A DNA stretch of 64,000 nt from Parapedobacter deserti (GCF_042646065.1 NZ_JBHRTA010000008.1:310001-374000); one strand, 5' to 3'; counted from the stretch's first letter, positions 26,710 to 35,971 are shown. Notes: generated by a model from the letters alone, not told the origin. Numbers and translations: made by a program.

Positions 26710-26960
26710 GACCGCTCAGATTCATTTGGCGGAAAGGGATTAAACCGGCGGTAAGCGGCATTTTCTTGATACTCATAAGGGCTTACCAACTGTTGCTGTC
26801 GCCCATGCTTGGCGCGGCCTGCCGCTATACGCCCACGTGTTCGCAATATGGTATTGAAGCTATACGTAAGCATGGCCCGTTCAAAGGCGGATGGCTCGTT
26901 CTGAAACGGATAAGTCGTTGCCATCCATGGGGCGGGCATGGCCACGACCCGGTACCATAA
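26706..26960 (+). CDS. yidD: Membrane protein insertion efficiency factor YidD
   Basis: An 84-residue protein with the family hallmarks: amphipathic N-terminal helix (GIFLILIRAYQLLLSPML), CRYTPTCSQYGIEAI, the KGGWLVLKRISRCHPW motif and GGHGHDPVP. It helps YidC-dependent membrane insertion. Its ATGA overlaps the rnpA stop. yidC is not in this window. Confidence 0.96.
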   Translation: MRPLRFIWRKGIKPAVSGIFLILIRAYQLLLSPMLGAACRYTPTCSQYGIEAIRKHGPFKGGWLVLKRISRCHPWGGHGHDPVP

Positions 26961-27022
26961 CATCTGCGGCAACACGCGTTCACAATCACCAATTATAAAA
27001 AATCACTAACTTCGCGCCCATA

Positions 27023-27724
27023 ATGCCCGAGCAGGTTATCCTTCAAATTGAAACGGCTACGCAGGTGTGTTCCATAGCGCTTGCCGCCAATGGGGTTACG
27101 ATCGTGTCACATGACGTAGATGAGCCCAATGTGCATGCCGCTAAGCTGACCCTGCTCATCATGGAAGTGATGCGCAGCAATGGACTGTCGTTTTCGGACT
27201 TGGCAGCAGTTGCGGTGAGCAAGGGACCTGGTTCATATACCGGTTTGCGCATCGGAGTTTCTACCGCTAAGGGATTGTGTTATGCAGCGGATCTCCCCCT
27301 CATCGGCGTTGATACGCTCGCAGGGATGGCAGAAGGTTTTTTGGCCAGCTACGCCGGCCAGATCGATGAAAATACACGATTGTGTCCTATGATTGATGCT
27401 CGTCGCATGGAGGTGTACTCAGCCGTCTACAGCGATCAACTTGAGCCCATCCGGCCTACGCGTGCCGTTATAATTGATGACCAATCGTTTGACAGCCTCG
27501 CCCCGCATCAGCGGACCATCCTATTTGGGAGCGGTGTCGATAAACTCGTCGAAAGGTTCGCCGGTCATGAACAAGTGACAGTCGTTCCCGGGTTCAAAAA
27601 TTCTGCAGGTCACCTAAGCCGGTTGGCCTACAGGGCACTCGCGGATGGCTTATTGGAGGATGTCGCCTATTTTGAACCTTATTACCTCAAGGATTTTGTA
27701 GCGACCACACAGAAAAAGTCGTGA
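27023..27724 (+). CDS. tsaB: tRNA threonylcarbamoyladenosine biosynthesis protein TsaB
   Basis: A 233-residue ASKHA-fold protein: ILQIETATQVCSIALAANG, then the hallmark AVAVSKGPGSYTGLRIGVSTAKGLCYA, and a short C-terminal half. TsaB bridges TsaD and TsaE in t6A37 synthesis on ANN-decoding tRNAs. The start ATG at 27023 fits the family. An imperfect -7 element (TAACTTCG, 27008-27015) is close upstream, 62 bp after yidD. Confidence 0.95.
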   Translation: MPEQVILQIETATQVCSIALAANGVTIVSHDVDEPNVHAAKLTLLIMEVMRSNGLSFSDLAAVAVSKGPGSYTGLRIGVSTAKGLCYAADLPLIGVDTLAGMAEGFLASYAGQIDENTRLCPMIDARRMEVYSAVYSDQLEPIRPTRAVIIDDQSFDSLAPHQRTILFGSGVDKLVERFAGHEQVTVVPGFKNSAGHLSRLAYRALADGLLEDVAYFEPYYLKDFVATTQKKS

Positions 27725-27907
27725 AATGGATAACCGAAAAAGACAAGGTATGTGATAGGTCCACCCAGTCGAAGCGGTGCATACCCGTAGTGGCCAGCAG
27801 TTGCGTCATAGCCGAATTCTAAAAAAAACTTGGGTTTTGTGTTATTTTTCTGATAAAAATCCTTTTTTTTGCTCAAAGCAAAACGTACCGTTTCAATACC
27901 GAAATAC

Positions 27908-29404
27908 ATGCCAGTAACAGTTCTTAGGAAAGAAAAGATATTTCAGCCGGATTCGAGCAGAGTCATAGCCAGGTTCCTTTTTACGGGAGAAGAACGAGCG
28001 AAGCGTCTGATTATGGCCGTCATGGACCTTCCCGAGAAACAGCAGCGTGAAGTACTTAATCAGGTGCTGCGCAAATATGCCAAGCGCCACAGGAGCATCC
28101 AACGGATATTTATCAATCATTTTCGGCGGCTTGCCTCGGTTATGGAGCTAATGGAGATTGATCATAAGGGATTACCGGAGCACCTGAAGCTGCTCATCGG
28201 CTCTTATTTTACAATGGAATATTCCATTGAAGCCGCAGCTTTTTTCAACCCATCCATTATCGAACATCCGGACCAAACAGCCCTTGCTAAAGGGCAAAAA
28301 CGCATCATCCTTAGCTTCAGGGCGACCGGCGAGGGACATATCTCATCCGTCGTGTTCAGGCAAGGCGTGTTGGATAAAGACATGGATATCGATGTGGAGC
28401 CTCCGGGGAAGATGCTTGAGGTGCCCGAACATGTGAAAAACCACACGTATCACAAAAAATCATTCCTTCATAAACTGAGGGAAATGTGGACGGACAGTGG
28501 ATACCGGAATGATGAAGCTTACGAAATCATCAGCGAAGAGCTTAAGGAGACATTTACCTATGAAGAACTGAAACAGGCGCTCAAAGAGGTGCAGGTTAAG
28601 CTTGAGCCGAGGCAGGAAAATCTGGCTTTTTTACAGGAAGTCAAGTGGCTAGCATCTTCACATTATGAAATGACATTCTCTGCGGATACATCGGTATGCG
28701 AGCGTGTTATTTTCCCAATCGCCGAAACCGAAAAGAATGGGATAGAAGATGCACGTTTTGTGCGCTTTGTCGGTGAGAAAGGCGCAGTTACGTATTACGC
28801 CACCTATACCGCGTATGACGGCATTTCCATTCTTCCCAAATTGTTGGTGACGAAGGATTTTCGGCACTTCAAGGTCATGCCGATGCATGGATACATCGCT
28901 CAAAACAAAGGGATGGCATTGTTTCCGCGAAAGGTCAATGGAAGGTATGCCATGTTGTGCCGGATCGATGGTGTAAACAACTACATCGCCTATTCGGATA
29001 CCATCAATGTGTGGCGCGAGGCCAAACTGATCCAGACCCCTCAGCAGCCATGGGAATTAATACAGATGGGCAATTGTGGGTCACCGTTGGAAACAAAGGC
29101 TGGTTGGTTGGTGCTTACCCACGGTGTTGGGCCCATGCGGGAATACGTGCTGGGCGCGTCGTTGCTTGATCTGGATAATCCTGAAAAGGAAATTGGCCGT
29201 CTTAAACAGCCGCTGCTCGTGCCCAGCCGGAAGGAGCGCGAAGGCTATGTCCCCAATGTGGTTTATTCCTGTGGCGCCTATATTCACGAAGGCGAACTGA
29301 TTATCCCCTATGCGATGTCAGATTACGCATCGACGTATGCCGTGGTCAATGTCGACGAATTATTAGCAGCGCTGCTTAAGGGCCATGCCCTTTCAGCCGG
29401 ATAA
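27908..29404 (+). CDS. GH130-family glycoside phosphorylase/hydrolase with N-terminal extension
   Basis: About 498 residues from the ATG at 27908; an in-frame TTG at 27869 would add 13 residues with no support. No signal peptide, so cytoplasmic. The C-terminal two thirds (about 220-498) is a five-bladed beta-propeller-like GH130 domain with NGIEDARFVRF (probable general-acid D281), MALFPRKVNGRYAMLCR, MGNCGSPLETKAGWLVLTHGVG and EREGYVPNVVYSCG. Residues 1-210 are an alpha-rich extension rich in Lys/Arg. GH130 enzymes mostly phosphorolyse beta-mannosides to mannose 1-phosphate; the substrate here is unknown. It faces two glycosyltransferase genes and overlaps the first by 12 nt tail to tail. Confidence 0.85.
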   Translation: MPVTVLRKEKIFQPDSSRVIARFLFTGEERAKRLIMAVMDLPEKQQREVLNQVLRKYAKRHRSIQRIFINHFRRLASVMELMEIDHKGLPEHLKLLIGSYFTMEYSIEAAAFFNPSIIEHPDQTALAKGQKRIILSFRATGEGHISSVVFRQGVLDKDMDIDVEPPGKMLEVPEHVKNHTYHKKSFLHKLREMWTDSGYRNDEAYEIISEELKETFTYEELKQALKEVQVKLEPRQENLAFLQEVKWLASSHYEMTFSADTSVCERVIFPIAETEKNGIEDARFVRFVGEKGAVTYYATYTAYDGISILPKLLVTKDFRHFKVMPMHGYIAQNKGMALFPRKVNGRYAMLCRIDGVNNYIAYSDTINVWREAKLIQTPQQPWELIQMGNCGSPLETKAGWLVLTHGVGPMREYVLGASLLDLDNPEKEIGRLKQPLLVPSRKEREGYVPNVVYSCGAYIHEGELIIPYAMSDYASTYAVVNVDELLAALLKGHALSAG

Positions 29405-30403
29405 TATCTGTTCATATACCCGGACGTAATTCTCAGTCATTTGCTCCTGCGAAAACATAGTTTGGGCCCGTAGTACACAGTCCCGCCTGGAAAGGTCGGG
29501 AAGCCTATTCAACGCTGTGATGGCGTCATCTACGTCAGCTACCAATATGCCTGTCTTGCCGTGAGCGATAAGTTCAGGCATGGAGCCCCGGTTGACTGCG
29601 ATTACCGGTGTACCGCAGAGCATCGCCTCTGCTACGCTTAACCCAAAAGGCTCGTCGAAGCCGATCAGGTGCAGCAACGCAGCGGCATTTCCCAATAAAT
29701 GGTTTCGTTCTTCGGGTCCTACATTGCCTACATATTGGATATGGTGGCCATCTATGTGGGGGAAGACCTCCTGGGCAAAGTAATGCTCATCTTGTACGAA
29801 GCCCGCCATGATGAGCCGCCTTCCCGTGCGCTTGGCCACATCGATGGCGAGGTGCGCGCCTTTCTCCGGGTGCATTCGCCCGAAATACAGCAGGTAGTCG
29901 CTCGGATGCTCAACGAAGTCGAACAGCGTAGTATCGATACCATTATATACGGTGGCGATATAGTCCAATTCCGAAGACCGGTCTGAATCGCTAATGGATA
30001 CATAGTAGCAGGTATCATTGTATTTTTTGTATACTGGGACGATTTTTGGCGACGAAAACCCATGAATCGTCGTCACTATCGGTGTGCGGATCAAGCGTGA
30101 GTAGGTAAGCGGCAAGAAGTCAAAATGGTTATGGATAATATCGAACTCATCCGCCGCTTCCATCACCTCGCTGATATGTAGGCACTCCTCAACCTTTGGG
30201 TCAAGTGTGTGGTCTTCGGCATAGCCAGCCGGCGCGCTGTGCCGCAGTTTGCCTGCCGTCAGCGAGTCAGCGGTTGCAAACAAGGTCACATCCAGCCCCT
30301 TTCTTACCAAGCCTTCTGTGAGCATGGAGGCCACCTGTTCCCAGGGGCCGTATTTACGAGGCGGTGTCCGCCAAGCTATGGGCGCTAATATCGCGATCTT
30401 CAT
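29393..30403 (-). CDS. GT4-family glycosyltransferase
   Basis: A GT-B fold enzyme of 336 residues from the ATG at 30403 (MKIAILAPIAWRTPPRKYGPWEQ); an upstream start at 30496 would lie deep in the preceding gene. The acceptor domain is N-terminal and the nucleotide-sugar domain C-terminal, with LLYFGRMHPEKGAHLAID and the EPFGLSVAEAMLCGTPVIAVNRG motif (E-x7-E). No signal peptide. It overlaps the upstream GT4-fusion gene by 50 nt, which implies coupled translation, and its tail overlaps the convergent GH130 gene. It should transfer a sugar (perhaps mannose) onto a glycan made by the same module; this is inference. Confidence 0.9.
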   Translation of the reverse strand: MKIAILAPIAWRTPPRKYGPWEQVASMLTEGLVRKGLDVTLFATADSLTAGKLRHSAPAGYAEDHTLDPKVEECLHISEVMEAADEFDIIHNHFDFLPLTYSRLIRTPIVTTIHGFSSPKIVPVYKKYNDTCYYVSISDSDRSSELDYIATVYNGIDTTLFDFVEHPSDYLLYFGRMHPEKGAHLAIDVAKRTGRRLIMAGFVQDEHYFAQEVFPHIDGHHIQYVGNVGPEERNHLLGNAAALLHLIGFDEPFGLSVAEAMLCGTPVIAVNRGSMPELIAHGKTGILVADVDDAITALNRLPDLSRRDCVLRAQTMFSQEQMTENYVRVYEQILSG

Positions 30404-32642
30404 CGGTGTCTTCAGAAAATGATCGATTGGCAGGTTTTTCGAAAGTTTGCTGTACTGCGAGATAGGAAATAAGGTATGCAAGGGTGCTTTCGGCACCTTG
30501 ATTTCGGTTTACGCCGTCCCTTTCAAGACCATCGCAACAGCCTCCGGTTTCAAAATCATATAGGCTCATCCGTAAGTCATTTTCACCCAAAAACCACATA
30601 AAAGCGGTGTATACCGCATGTAGGTACTTCTGATCTCCGGTATTGTTATAGGCCTGGAGGAACAACAACACGGTGGCCATGGCGTCCACAGGTTGCTGGT
30701 CGAACCGCGAGCATTCACCGTCCTGTTTGAACCACTCGGCGTTGCCGACGAGGCTGAGATGGCCTTTTCGCATGGTGTGCTTTTCGAGGAATGCCATGCT
30801 TTCGAAACCGACCTTTCTGAATGCCTCGTTGTTGAGAAGTTCACCGGCACGCATCATGGCAAGCGGCAGCAAGGCGTTGTCGTAAGCCAAGAGCGACTCA
30901 TACCAGTGCCAGTCGTCACGCCGGTAGACTCGGTACTCATCATAAAGCCGTGCTGCCAGCCGGTGTGTCAGCTCCATCATGCCATCATCAGTAGGGTGGC
31001 CTTTGAGGTAGTGGTATAAGCCGAGGATGGTATTTGCAATGCTCCGGATGGACTTCAGCCGCTCAAACTGTGGCACGGCTTTGAAAAAGATCTTACGTGC
31101 CACCTGAAAATACGCATCTTTGGGTGCATGGGTCATTGTATAGCCGATGGCCCAGATCGCCCGGCCGAAAGCATCTTCAGATCCTACCTCGTCGAGGAAA
31201 TGCCGATCAAAGGACATAAAATTCCGGAAAGTGCCATCATCGTTCTGGGCATAGTGGATATAGGCCAGGTAAGTGGGGACGTGCCGCAACGCCGTTTCAT
31301 CCTTCATCCGTCGGTAGGCCATGAGGGCCATCAGCAACGCCCTGGCGTTATCGTCCAAACAATACCCCTCGTGGTAGTTGGGAATACCATAGGTGGCGTG
31401 CTGGAAAATACCCGTGCTGTCCGTGAGCCTGACTATATGGTCGAGCTTCAGTGGTGGCAGTATACTCCGGTCGAAAGCCGGATCTTTCTTTACCGGGTGG
31501 ACGGAAGCGTGCTGCTGGACCTGTTGGAAAAGGCCGTTATAGACCTCACCGATTTTCGGCCAGGTAATTGTTTCGCCAAATTCCCAGGCCTTAGCGCGCA
31601 TCATTTTCAGCTTTTCCGGATGGCCCAACAGATCGAGTAAGGTTTGGGATAGCTGTCTGCTGTCGTTGAAATTAAACAAGGCACCACGGCCGTCAGCGAG
31701 CAGTTCGGCCGCGTGCCAGTAGGGCGTTGATACCACGGCAGAGCCGACGCCCAAGGCATATGACAACGTACCGCTGGTGATTTGTACCTCATTAAGGTAA
31801 GGGGTGAGATAAATGTCTGTGGCAATGAGGTACTTAAATAGATCCTGTTCGGAAGCATACTGGTTAAGAAAAATGACATGCGGTTCCAGATTGAGCTTCT
31901 TGACCAATCGATGCAGGAAAAGCCGGTATTCCTCGCCGGCGTGTTTGACGACGTTTGGGTGGGTTTTTCCTAATACAATATATACGATGTCGGGGTGCTG
32001 GGCTACCAATGCCGGTAGAGCCGAAATGACGGTTTCTATTCCCTTGTTGCGGCCGATGAATCCAAACGTGAATAGCACCTTTTTGTCGGTAAGCTGCAGC
32101 TCCCCTCGTACGGCCGTCCGGTCGTAACTGATTTCAGGTACACCGTGCGGGATTACCGTAATTTTACGTTCCGGTATTTCATAGTTGTCGCCGAGCAGTT
32201 CAACGGCCTTTTCAGCCATTACCACCACGCGCTGGGATATTTTCGCGATTTCTTTTGCAATATACAGTTCGTTATGCGAAGGTTTCTTTAAGACCGTATG
32301 GAACGTGGTGATCACCGGAACGGCCAAGCTGTGCAGCAGTGACAGGATGTATACTCCGTTCTGGCCCCCAAAAATTCCATACTCATGCTGGACCAGGCAA
32401 ATGTCGGCTCCGCGTTGGTTGATGAATTCAGCGGCCTTCAGGTACGTCTCGTGATCGTCTTGATCAATGACAAACTGCACCTCCGGCGGATAGTCGCGCG
32501 AGCTGCCCGGTTCATTGATGGCCACCACAAAACTGCCAGGAGAATTGTGGATTTCCGAAGGCAGCGAGTCGAATAAGTTCTTTGTGAAGGAGCCAATGCC
32601 GCATCGCCGCGGCTTGTAGGTGCCTATTAGTGCAATTTTCAT
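30354..32642 (-). CDS. GT4 glycosyltransferase fused to an alpha/alpha-barrel-like domain
   Basis: A 762-residue cytoplasmic two-domain protein. Residues 1-375 form a GT4 glycosyltransferase (GTYKPRRCGIGSFTKNL, FGFIGRNKGIETVISAL, YLNEVQITSGTLSYALGVG). Residues about 395-735 form an all-helical, Trp/Tyr/His-rich domain (YHEGYCLDDNARALLM, SEDAFGRAIWAIGY, YDNALLPLAMM, GECSRFDQQPVDAMAT) that looks like an (alpha/alpha)6 glycosidase or epimerase fold; its activity is unknown. It begins the minus-strand unit with the second GT4. A GT fused to a glycan-processing domain is unusual and suggests synthesis and trimming of one polymer. Confidence 0.85.
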   Translation of the reverse strand: MKIALIGTYKPRRCGIGSFTKNLFDSLPSEIHNSPGSFVVAINEPGSSRDYPPEVQFVIDQDDHETYLKAAEFINQRGADICLVQHEYGIFGGQNGVYILSLLHSLAVPVITTFHTVLKKPSHNELYIAKEIAKISQRVVVMAEKAVELLGDNYEIPERKITVIPHGVPEISYDRTAVRGELQLTDKKVLFTFGFIGRNKGIETVISALPALVAQHPDIVYIVLGKTHPNVVKHAGEEYRLFLHRLVKKLNLEPHVIFLNQYASEQDLFKYLIATDIYLTPYLNEVQITSGTLSYALGVGSAVVSTPYWHAAELLADGRGALFNFNDSRQLSQTLLDLLGHPEKLKMMRAKAWEFGETITWPKIGEVYNGLFQQVQQHASVHPVKKDPAFDRSILPPLKLDHIVRLTDSTGIFQHATYGIPNYHEGYCLDDNARALLMALMAYRRMKDETALRHVPTYLAYIHYAQNDDGTFRNFMSFDRHFLDEVGSEDAFGRAIWAIGYTMTHAPKDAYFQVARKIFFKAVPQFERLKSIRSIANTILGLYHYLKGHPTDDGMMELTHRLAARLYDEYRVYRRDDWHWYESLLAYDNALLPLAMMRAGELLNNEAFRKVGFESMAFLEKHTMRKGHLSLVGNAEWFKQDGECSRFDQQPVDAMATVLLFLQAYNNTGDQKYLHAVYTAFMWFLGENDLRMSLYDFETGGCCDGLERDGVNRNQGAESTLAYLISYLAVQQTFEKPANRSFSEDTDEDRDISAHSLADTAS

Positions 32643-32817
32643 GGTATATCTCTTTCTTGCCTTATGGCGTATTGCTATAACTGAAAACTTAGAAAAAAGA
32701 AATTAGTTTCAATAAGAACAAGACTGACAAAAATTCAGCTGATTTTAGCAGCTTTTGCCAGCTACGTCGGCATCTGCTGCCGTTATGGGAATTTACTAAC
32801 ATCATGCCAATCTAGGG

Positions 32818-32850
32818 AAAAAAAAGGAGGCTGCCTAAAAGGCAGCCTCC
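32818..32850 (-). terminator. Rho-independent terminator of the OmpH-like gene
   Basis: A perfect 11-bp stem GGAGGCTGCCT (32826-32836) / AGGCAGCCTCC (32840-32850) with a 3-nt loop; on the minus strand it is followed by eight T (32818-32825). It lies 36 bp after the stop of the 32886-33488 gene. Confidence 0.9.
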
Positions 32851-32885
32851 CAAGGGTATACATTTCCGTTAGCGACAGTCGTGCA

Positions 32886-33488
32886 TTATTTTTTCTTTTC
32901 CTTTGCATATTCAGCATTCAACGCTGTCAGCACTTCGTTGGTAATTTCCAGACTTTCGTCTGCATATAGCACCGCCGGGTTGGAGGCAGAATACGTTAGC
33001 ACCAACTTATAGCCGTTTTCCTTGGCATGCTTTTTCAAATAATCCGTAATTTTCGAATACAATTTCTCGTTTTCAGACGCTTCCTCTTGGGCGAACGAAG
33101 CGCTCGCATTCTGATTATGGCGGGCCAGTTCGTCCTGTTTGCGAGCCAGACGTTCCTCAGTGCTTTGCCTGTCCGCTGCGCTCATTGTTGGAGCCTTCTG
33201 TTGATAATCCGCTACTTCGCGTTGAAACGCGTTGCTGCGCGATTGGAGATCGGCCTGCGCCTTCTTGGCTTTGTCTTCCAATTTTGTCCGTATTTCCTTG
33301 AAATACTCGTATTTCTCAAGCAGTGTGTCTGCATTGACATAAACAATTGTTTCAACATTTGCCACGGTAGAATCCCTGCCTGCTGAGGCGATGGAAGGGG
33401 TAGACTGTTGGTTGTTGCAAGAAAACAGCGCTGTAGCGAATACTGCGCATATACCAACTTTAGCAATAGATGCGAATGCCTTATTCAT
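32886..33488 (-). CDS. OmpH/Skp-family periplasmic chaperone-like lipoprotein
   Basis: A 200-residue protein with a signal peptide and lipobox-like LFSC near residue 24 (FATALFSCNNQQ). The mature part has the Skp/OmpH pattern: a beta segment VETIVYVNADTLLEKYEYFKE, a long coiled coil with Lys/Gln/Glu-rich heptads (about 65-150) and a C-terminal KENGYKLVLTYSASNPAVLY. Skp holds unfolded outer membrane proteins. A lipid anchor is common for this family in Bacteroidota. A -7 element TAGGTTTG lies upstream (33518-33525) and a strong terminator follows. Confidence 0.88.
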   Translation of the reverse strand: MNKAFASIAKVGICAVFATALFSCNNQQSTPSIASAGRDSTVANVETIVYVNADTLLEKYEYFKEIRTKLEDKAKKAQADLQSRSNAFQREVADYQQKAPTMSAADRQSTEERLARKQDELARHNQNASASFAQEEASENEKLYSKITDYLKKHAKENGYKLVLTYSASNPAVLYADESLEITNEVLTALNAEYAKEKKK

Positions 33489-33517
33489 CTTTTTCTTATC
33501 ATTTTCTATTCAAAGGG

Positions 33518-33525
33518 CAAACCTA
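33518..33525 (-). promoter_or_regulatory. -7 promoter element of the OmpH-like gene
   Basis: On the minus strand it reads TAGGTTTG, an exact TAnnTTTG match 30 bp before the start codon. The -33 element is not clear. Confidence 0.5.
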
Positions 33526-33634
33526 ATATAAAAATCCGAGATATCCTTTACTTAATTGCGAAAGATGGACGGAGCGCAGGCGCTAGCGGCTTTCAACCTG
33601 GAATCTCCCGCTTTCATTTGTCGTAGTTTTTCCG

Positions 33635-33642
33635 TATCTTTG
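33635..33642 (+). promoter_or_regulatory. -7 promoter element of gyrB
   Basis: TATCTTTG, exact TAnnTTTG, 22 bp before the gyrB ATG, predicting a leader of only about 15 nt. The nearest TTTG (33617-33620) is 14 bp away, shorter than usual. Confidence 0.55.
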
Positions 33643-33664
33643 GGCACCGAATTTAACAACGATA

Positions 33665-35623
33665 ATGAGCGAAGAAAAGAAGAATCAATCAACTTATTCA
33701 GCAGATAACATACAGGTACTGGAAGGATTGGAGGCCGTTCGCAAACGGCCTTCCATGTATATCGGTGATACCGGCGTTAAAGGCTTGCATCACCTGGTGT
33801 ACGAAGTGGTAGACAACTCCATTGACGAGGCTGTAGCCGGCTATTGCGATGAAATCCGCGTCACCATCCATAGAGACAATTCTGTATCCGTTGAAGACAA
33901 CGGCCGGGGCATCCCCACCGGCATCAACAAGAAAGAAAACAAGTCTGCGCTCGAGCTCGTCATGACCGTGCTCCATGCCGGCGGTAAATTCGATAAAGAT
34001 ACCTACAAAGTCTCTGGAGGGTTGCATGGTGTGGGTGTGTCGTGCGTCAATGCATTGTCAACGGTGCTTGTTGCCGAAGTGCACCGGGACGGAAAGATGT
34101 TTATGCAGGAGTACCATAAAGGGAAGCCGCAATACGAGGTGAAAACCGTTGGGGAGAGTGACCGCACCGGCACTAAGGTGACCTTTCGTCCCGACCCAGA
34201 AATTTTCACGATCACCACCGTATATAACTACGACACGCTGGCTAGCCGCCTTCGCGAGCTGGCCTTCCTAAATAAGGGTGTGCGGCTTACGTTGGTTGAC
34301 GAGCGTGAGGAACAGGAAGACGGTTCGCTGCAAACGGAAGTGTTTTATTCGGATGGTGGGCTTAAAGAGTTTGTGAAGTTTCTCGACGGTACCCGACAAC
34401 CCCTTATTCCTGAGCCCATTTACGTTGAGGGTCTCAAACAGGGAATACCGGTAGAACTGGCTCTTCAGTACAACGATACTTATTCTGAAAACGTTCATTC
34501 ATACGTCAATAACATCAACACGATTGAAGGTGGTACGCACGTGGCAGGTTTCCGCCGGGGGCTAACCCGTACACTGAAGGCATATGCGGATAAATCTGGC
34601 CTCCTTAAAAACATGAAGGTGGAAATCACGGGCGACGACTTTCGCGAAGGGCTTACCGCCGTGATCTCAGTGAAAGTTGCCGAACCCCAATTCGAAGGGC
34701 AAACGAAGACCAAGCTGGGAAACAATGAAGTAATGGGTGCGGTAGATATGGCCGTTGGTGAAATTTTGAACAATTACCTCGAAGAAAATCCAAAAGAGGC
34801 CAAAACGATCGTGCAGAAGGTCATCATTGCGGCACAGGCCAGGGCAGCAGCGCGCAAAGCGCGTGACATGGTACAACGTAAGACCGTGATGGGCGGAAGC
34901 GGACTACCTGGGAAGCTGGCCGATTGCTCCAACAGTGATCCAACCAAGTGCGAAATATACCTTGTCGAAGGGGACTCTGCAGGTGGCACAGCCAAACAGG
35001 GGCGCGACCGCGAATTCCAAGCCATCTTGCCGCTCAGAGGAAAGATCCTCAATGTGGAAAAAGCCATGGAGCATAAGATTTATGAGAACGAGGAAATCAA
35101 GAACATGTTTACTGCACTGGGTGTAAGCATCGGTACGGATGATGATGCAAAAGCACTCAACCTTGATAAACTGCGTTATCACCGGGTCATCATCATGACG
35201 GATGCCGACGTGGATGGATCGCACATTACCACACTTATCCTGACGTTCTATTTCCGGTATATGAAGGAACTTATCGAAAATGGCTATGTGTACATTGCCA
35301 CCCCTCCACTGTATTTGGTCAAGAAAGGGAAAGAGCAGGAGTATGCCTGGAATGATGATCAGCGGGACGGTGCCATTCAGCGCCTTAAAGGAGCCGGCAA
35401 GGAAGACAGCGTACATGTGCAACGTTATAAGGGTCTTGGTGAAATGAACGCCGAGCAACTCTGGGAAACCACGATGAACCCACAAACGCGGACACTCCGG
35501 CAGGTTACCATTGAAAACGCGGCAGAATGCGACCGTATCTTCTCCATGCTGATGGGTGACGAGGTGGCACCGCGGCGCGAATTCATTGAACGCAACGCGA
35601 AATACGCGAAGATTGACACCTAA
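33665..35623 (+). CDS. gyrB: DNA gyrase subunit B
   Basis: A 652-residue type IIA topoisomerase subunit: GHKL ATPase domain (RKRPSMYIGDTGVKGLHHLVYEVVDN split over motifs, VSGGLHGVGVSCVNAL), transducer domain, TOPRIM domain with EGDSAGG and DADVDGSHI, and the C-terminal QRYKGLGEMNAEQLWETTMNP. The length is the short form without the extra E. coli insertion. It introduces negative supercoils with GyrA. It is not next to dnaA, recF or gyrA here. Confidence 0.98.
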   Translation: MSEEKKNQSTYSADNIQVLEGLEAVRKRPSMYIGDTGVKGLHHLVYEVVDNSIDEAVAGYCDEIRVTIHRDNSVSVEDNGRGIPTGINKKENKSALELVMTVLHAGGKFDKDTYKVSGGLHGVGVSCVNALSTVLVAEVHRDGKMFMQEYHKGKPQYEVKTVGESDRTGTKVTFRPDPEIFTITTVYNYDTLASRLRELAFLNKGVRLTLVDEREEQEDGSLQTEVFYSDGGLKEFVKFLDGTRQPLIPEPIYVEGLKQGIPVELALQYNDTYSENVHSYVNNINTIEGGTHVAGFRRGLTRTLKAYADKSGLLKNMKVEITGDDFREGLTAVISVKVAEPQFEGQTKTKLGNNEVMGAVDMAVGEILNNYLEENPKEAKTIVQKVIIAAQARAAARKARDMVQRKTVMGGSGLPGKLADCSNSDPTKCEIYLVEGDSAGGTAKQGRDREFQAILPLRGKILNVEKAMEHKIYENEEIKNMFTALGVSIGTDDDAKALNLDKLRYHRVIIMTDADVDGSHITTLILTFYFRYMKELIENGYVYIATPPLYLVKKGKEQEYAWNDDQRDGAIQRLKGAGKEDSVHVQRYKGLGEMNAEQLWETTMNPQTRTLRQVTIENAAECDRIFSMLMGDEVAPRREFIERNAKYAKIDT

Positions 35624-35665
35624 TAGCTATCGGCTATCAGTCCAAACAGGTAGCTGATATTGGAC

Positions 35666-35971
35666 TTAAAAGCCGACCGCTACTTTGCTGTGCAGGTATC
35701 GCTTCTTGTATTCCAACGGAGTCATATCAGTGACTTTCTTGAAATGCCTGTAAAAGTTGGAGACGTTGTTGAAACCGCACTCGAAGCAGATGACCTCGGT
35801 AGGCAATAAATTTTCGACAAGCAACTTGCACGCGTGGCTGATGCGGATCTCGATGAGAAAATCGTAGTATGTCTTCTTGGCCATCAGCTTGAAGTACCTG
35901 CAGAACGAAGTGACACTGAGATTGGCGATCCAAGCGATTTCCTCAAGGCTGATTTTTTTTAATTGCTTCCA
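35666..35971 (-). pseudogene. Remnant of an AraC-family transcriptional regulator
   Basis: An open stretch of about 100 codons encodes only the two helix-turn-helix motifs of an AraC/XylS domain: first ISLEEIAWIANLSVTSFCRY then FECGFNNVSNFYRHFKKVTD and the typical TPLEYKKRYL end. An in-frame TAA at 35972-35974 precedes it, no start codon comes before the first HTH (the first in-frame ATG is inside it, at 35884), and no sensor or dimerisation domain is encoded upstream before the next promoter. It is best read as the 3' remnant of a deleted gene. It lies at the border to an accessory operon. Confidence 0.75.

Noticed and set aside
27721..27822. A 33-codon frame starting GTG at the tsaB stop
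   Set aside because: The opening KWIT resembles chromate-resistance proteins, but similarity ends after a few residues and the frame is too short to support.
27682..27909. Minus-strand open frame of about 75 codons between tsaB and the GH130 gene
   Set aside because: It partly overlaps tsaB antisense, has no recognisable domain and no promoter or ribosome binding site.
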